From: Geobacteraceae bacterium
Lineage (GTDB): Bacteria > Desulfobacterota > Desulfuromonadia > Geobacterales > Pseudopelobacteraceae
Assembly (NCBI GenBank): GCA_027404165.1
Contig: DAHZCG010000009.1
Location: forward strand, 46,015-110,014
Direction of reading: 5' to 3'
DNA: 64,000 nucleotides
Shown: positions 62,879 through 64,000 of the stretch, piece after piece
Numbering within the stretch: position 1 is the first letter of the stretch
Layout of the letters: each line of letters starts with the position of its first letter
Program-made: the position numbers and the translations under genes
Notes under the pieces: generated by a model
What the model was told of the DNA's origin: nothing
The model's input: the letters and a program-made list of their open reading frames with translations, nothing else
Databases searched by the model: none

Positions 62879-64000
62879 CTAGAACTTGACTTCAAAAGTA
62901 CCGTAGATATCATGCGCTGATTTCACGGGGGTCATCAACATCAGGTCCGAAGGCTGGATTGAGGAGATCTTCTGGGGAGCTCCAACCCAGTTGTTGCTGC
63001 CGGTGTACTCAAAATCATAGTACTGGTAGCCGATCTTGAAGAAGGCCTTGGCAAAATAGCTGGAAATAGGCTTCAGGTTGAGTTCCTGGATGACATAGGG
63101 CTCATAGACATTACCACGCACACCGACCTTGCTGGTCCACATGTCGTCTGCCGCCGGAGCAAAGGTAATCCAGTTTTTAGAGCCGTGGTTGAACTCGAAG
63201 CCGATCTTTGTTTTTGATGGCAGGTCATAACGAACTCCGGCGTAGACTGCCCAGCCGGTTTTTTCCTTGGGCGCCTCGGGGGCCAGGAATCCGCCGGTCA
63301 TAAGACCCTGGAAACCGGCGGCGGCCGAGACATTGTCACTGGGATGGGTAACACTCAGACCAAAGTCAGTGAAAAAGTTCAGTTTGCCCGGGCCGATATC
63401 CTTGAGGGTGCTCATGGCGCCGGCACCGTACCAGTCGATGCTGCCGAGATTGACAGTCGGCCTGGTATTGCCGAAGATCGTGTTATTCATTTCGGGGAAG
63501 TCAAAGATATCGAAGCCGCGGTTCCATTGCAGCCACACGCGCAGCGGATCGGTGTCGATCGGGAGAACCGCTACCCCGAGCATATCCGTATCCTTGATGC
63601 TGTTGGTCGGCGTCTTGAGGCCGCTGTCAAAACCACGGCCGTAACATACCTTGGCATAGGCGCCCGGCAGCATGTCGATGTCCGGGGCATAGCCGATGGT
63701 CATACCGTCAAAGGCATAGTCAACCAGCAGGGCGGGTGTGCCGCCATTGCCGGGACGCTCGTTGTTCAGACGCAGATTGCTGGGAGCGCCATTGGTGGAC
63801 GGACGACGGCCGACCGAAAACCAGAGCGGCTGATCGGCGATGTTGCTCCAGGTGGCATAGGCACGGTCGACGTTCAATAAACCATCTGATGGAACATGAC
63901 CGAGTGTGCCATCAAATACGCCTACGCGGTCAGCAAAATAATTGCCAGTAACTTGAGAATCGCTCTGGGACCCAAAAGTTTTATACATATCAAGTTTGGC
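62879..64000 (-). CDS. DUF3373-type outer-membrane beta-barrel protein (partial, runs off the right edge)
   Basis: C-terminal 374 or so residues of a larger protein; the frame stays open to the window edge, so the N-terminus, signal peptide and any coiled coil are missing. Alternating polar/aromatic strands and a final VKF ending fit a beta-barrel. Segments such as FADRVGVFDGTLGHVPSDGLLNVDRAYATW and WFSVGRRPSTNGAPSNLRLNNERP are like Geobacter DUF3373 proteins, which are thought to be porins. It is the first visible gene of the porin, small protein, heme-rhodanese, octaheme series on the minus strand. Confidence 0.8.
   Translation of the reverse strand, partial: AKLDMYKTFGSQSDSQVTGNYFADRVGVFDGTLGHVPSDGLLNVDRAYATWSNIADQPLWFSVGRRPSTNGAPSNLRLNNERPGNGGTPALLVDYAFDGMTIGYAPDIDMLPGAYAKVCYGRGFDSGLKTPTNSIKDTDMLGVAVLPIDTDPLRVWLQWNRGFDIFDFPEMNNTIFGNTRPTVNLGSIDWYGAGAMSTLKDIGPGKLNFFTDFGLSVTHPSDNVSAAAGFQGLMTGGFLAPEAPKEKTGWAVYAGVRYDLPSKTKIGFEFNHGSKNWITFAPAADDMWTSKVGVRGNVYEPYVIQELNLKPISSYFAKAFFKIGYQYYDFEYTGSNNWVGAPQKISSIQPSDLMLMTPVKSAHDIYGTFEVKF

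Overview
The window looks like a chromosomal segment of an anaerobic, cytochrome-rich deltaproteobacterium of the Geobacter / Desulfuromonadales type. The signs are a DUF3373-type outer-membrane protein, an octaheme cytochrome c, a heme-rhodanese fusion, paired DUF507 proteins, many radical SAM enzymes, and ordinary Gram-negative envelope genes. The assignment is inferred from gene content; no rRNA is present to confirm it.

Layout. 0-8.1 kb (mostly minus strand) is housekeeping: the 5' part of argS, an ftsB-like gene, UDP-glucuronate decarboxylase, UDP-glucose dehydrogenase, rsmI, an AMIN-domain amidase and mutS. 8.3-11.0 kb holds a hybrid sensor kinase overlapping a small HPt gene. Next come pta, a secreted protein of unknown function and a YceI protein.

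13.7-40.6 kb is the centre of interest: 27 minus-strand genes, nearly all overlapping or separated by a few bases, downstream of a good sigma70-type promoter (TTGACA-17-TAATGT at about 40.7 kb). It contains the hallmarks of an aryl-polyene (APE)-type type II fatty acid/polyketide system: three ACPs, three intact ketosynthases, two ketosynthase-like partners without the catalytic Cys, a FabG reductase, two hot-dog dehydratase domains, a thioesterase, LolA, an MMPL exporter, an ApeN-like lipoprotein, LpxL- and PlsC-like acyltransferases and a GT2. To this are added parts not found in canonical APE loci: two tandem cobalamin-binding radical SAM enzymes, a radical SAM/SPASM enzyme fused to an ApeP-like dehydratase, a CrtI-like desaturase, two adenylating enzymes, a condensation-like acyltransferase, an FAD oxidoreductase, a NodB-like lipoprotein and a methyltransferase. 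A third cobalamin radical SAM gene (divergent) and a HemN-like radical SAM gene flank it. The parts also recall the gene sets proposed for ladderane lipids. My reading is an undescribed outer-membrane polyene- or ladderane-like lipid whose chain is modified by radical chemistry without oxygen.

43.8-54.5 kb is mixed: PagL-like lipid A deacylase, secreted alpha/beta hydrolases, a soluble lytic transglycosylase, two DUF507 proteins, HemW, initiator tRNA-Met with its own promoter and terminator, a half-size TauE/SafE permease, a CHAP-like secreted protein and OsmC. 54.5-64.0 kb is a redox/sulfur region: CcoG, a CoA-disulfide-reductase-like flavoprotein fused to rhodanese, a single rhodanese, a radical SAM/SPASM protein, a tetrathionate-reductase-family octaheme cytochrome, a one-heme triple-rhodanese protein, a small periplasmic protein and a DUF3373 beta-barrel running off the right edge. 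No CRISPR array, insertion sequence, integrase or rRNA was seen.
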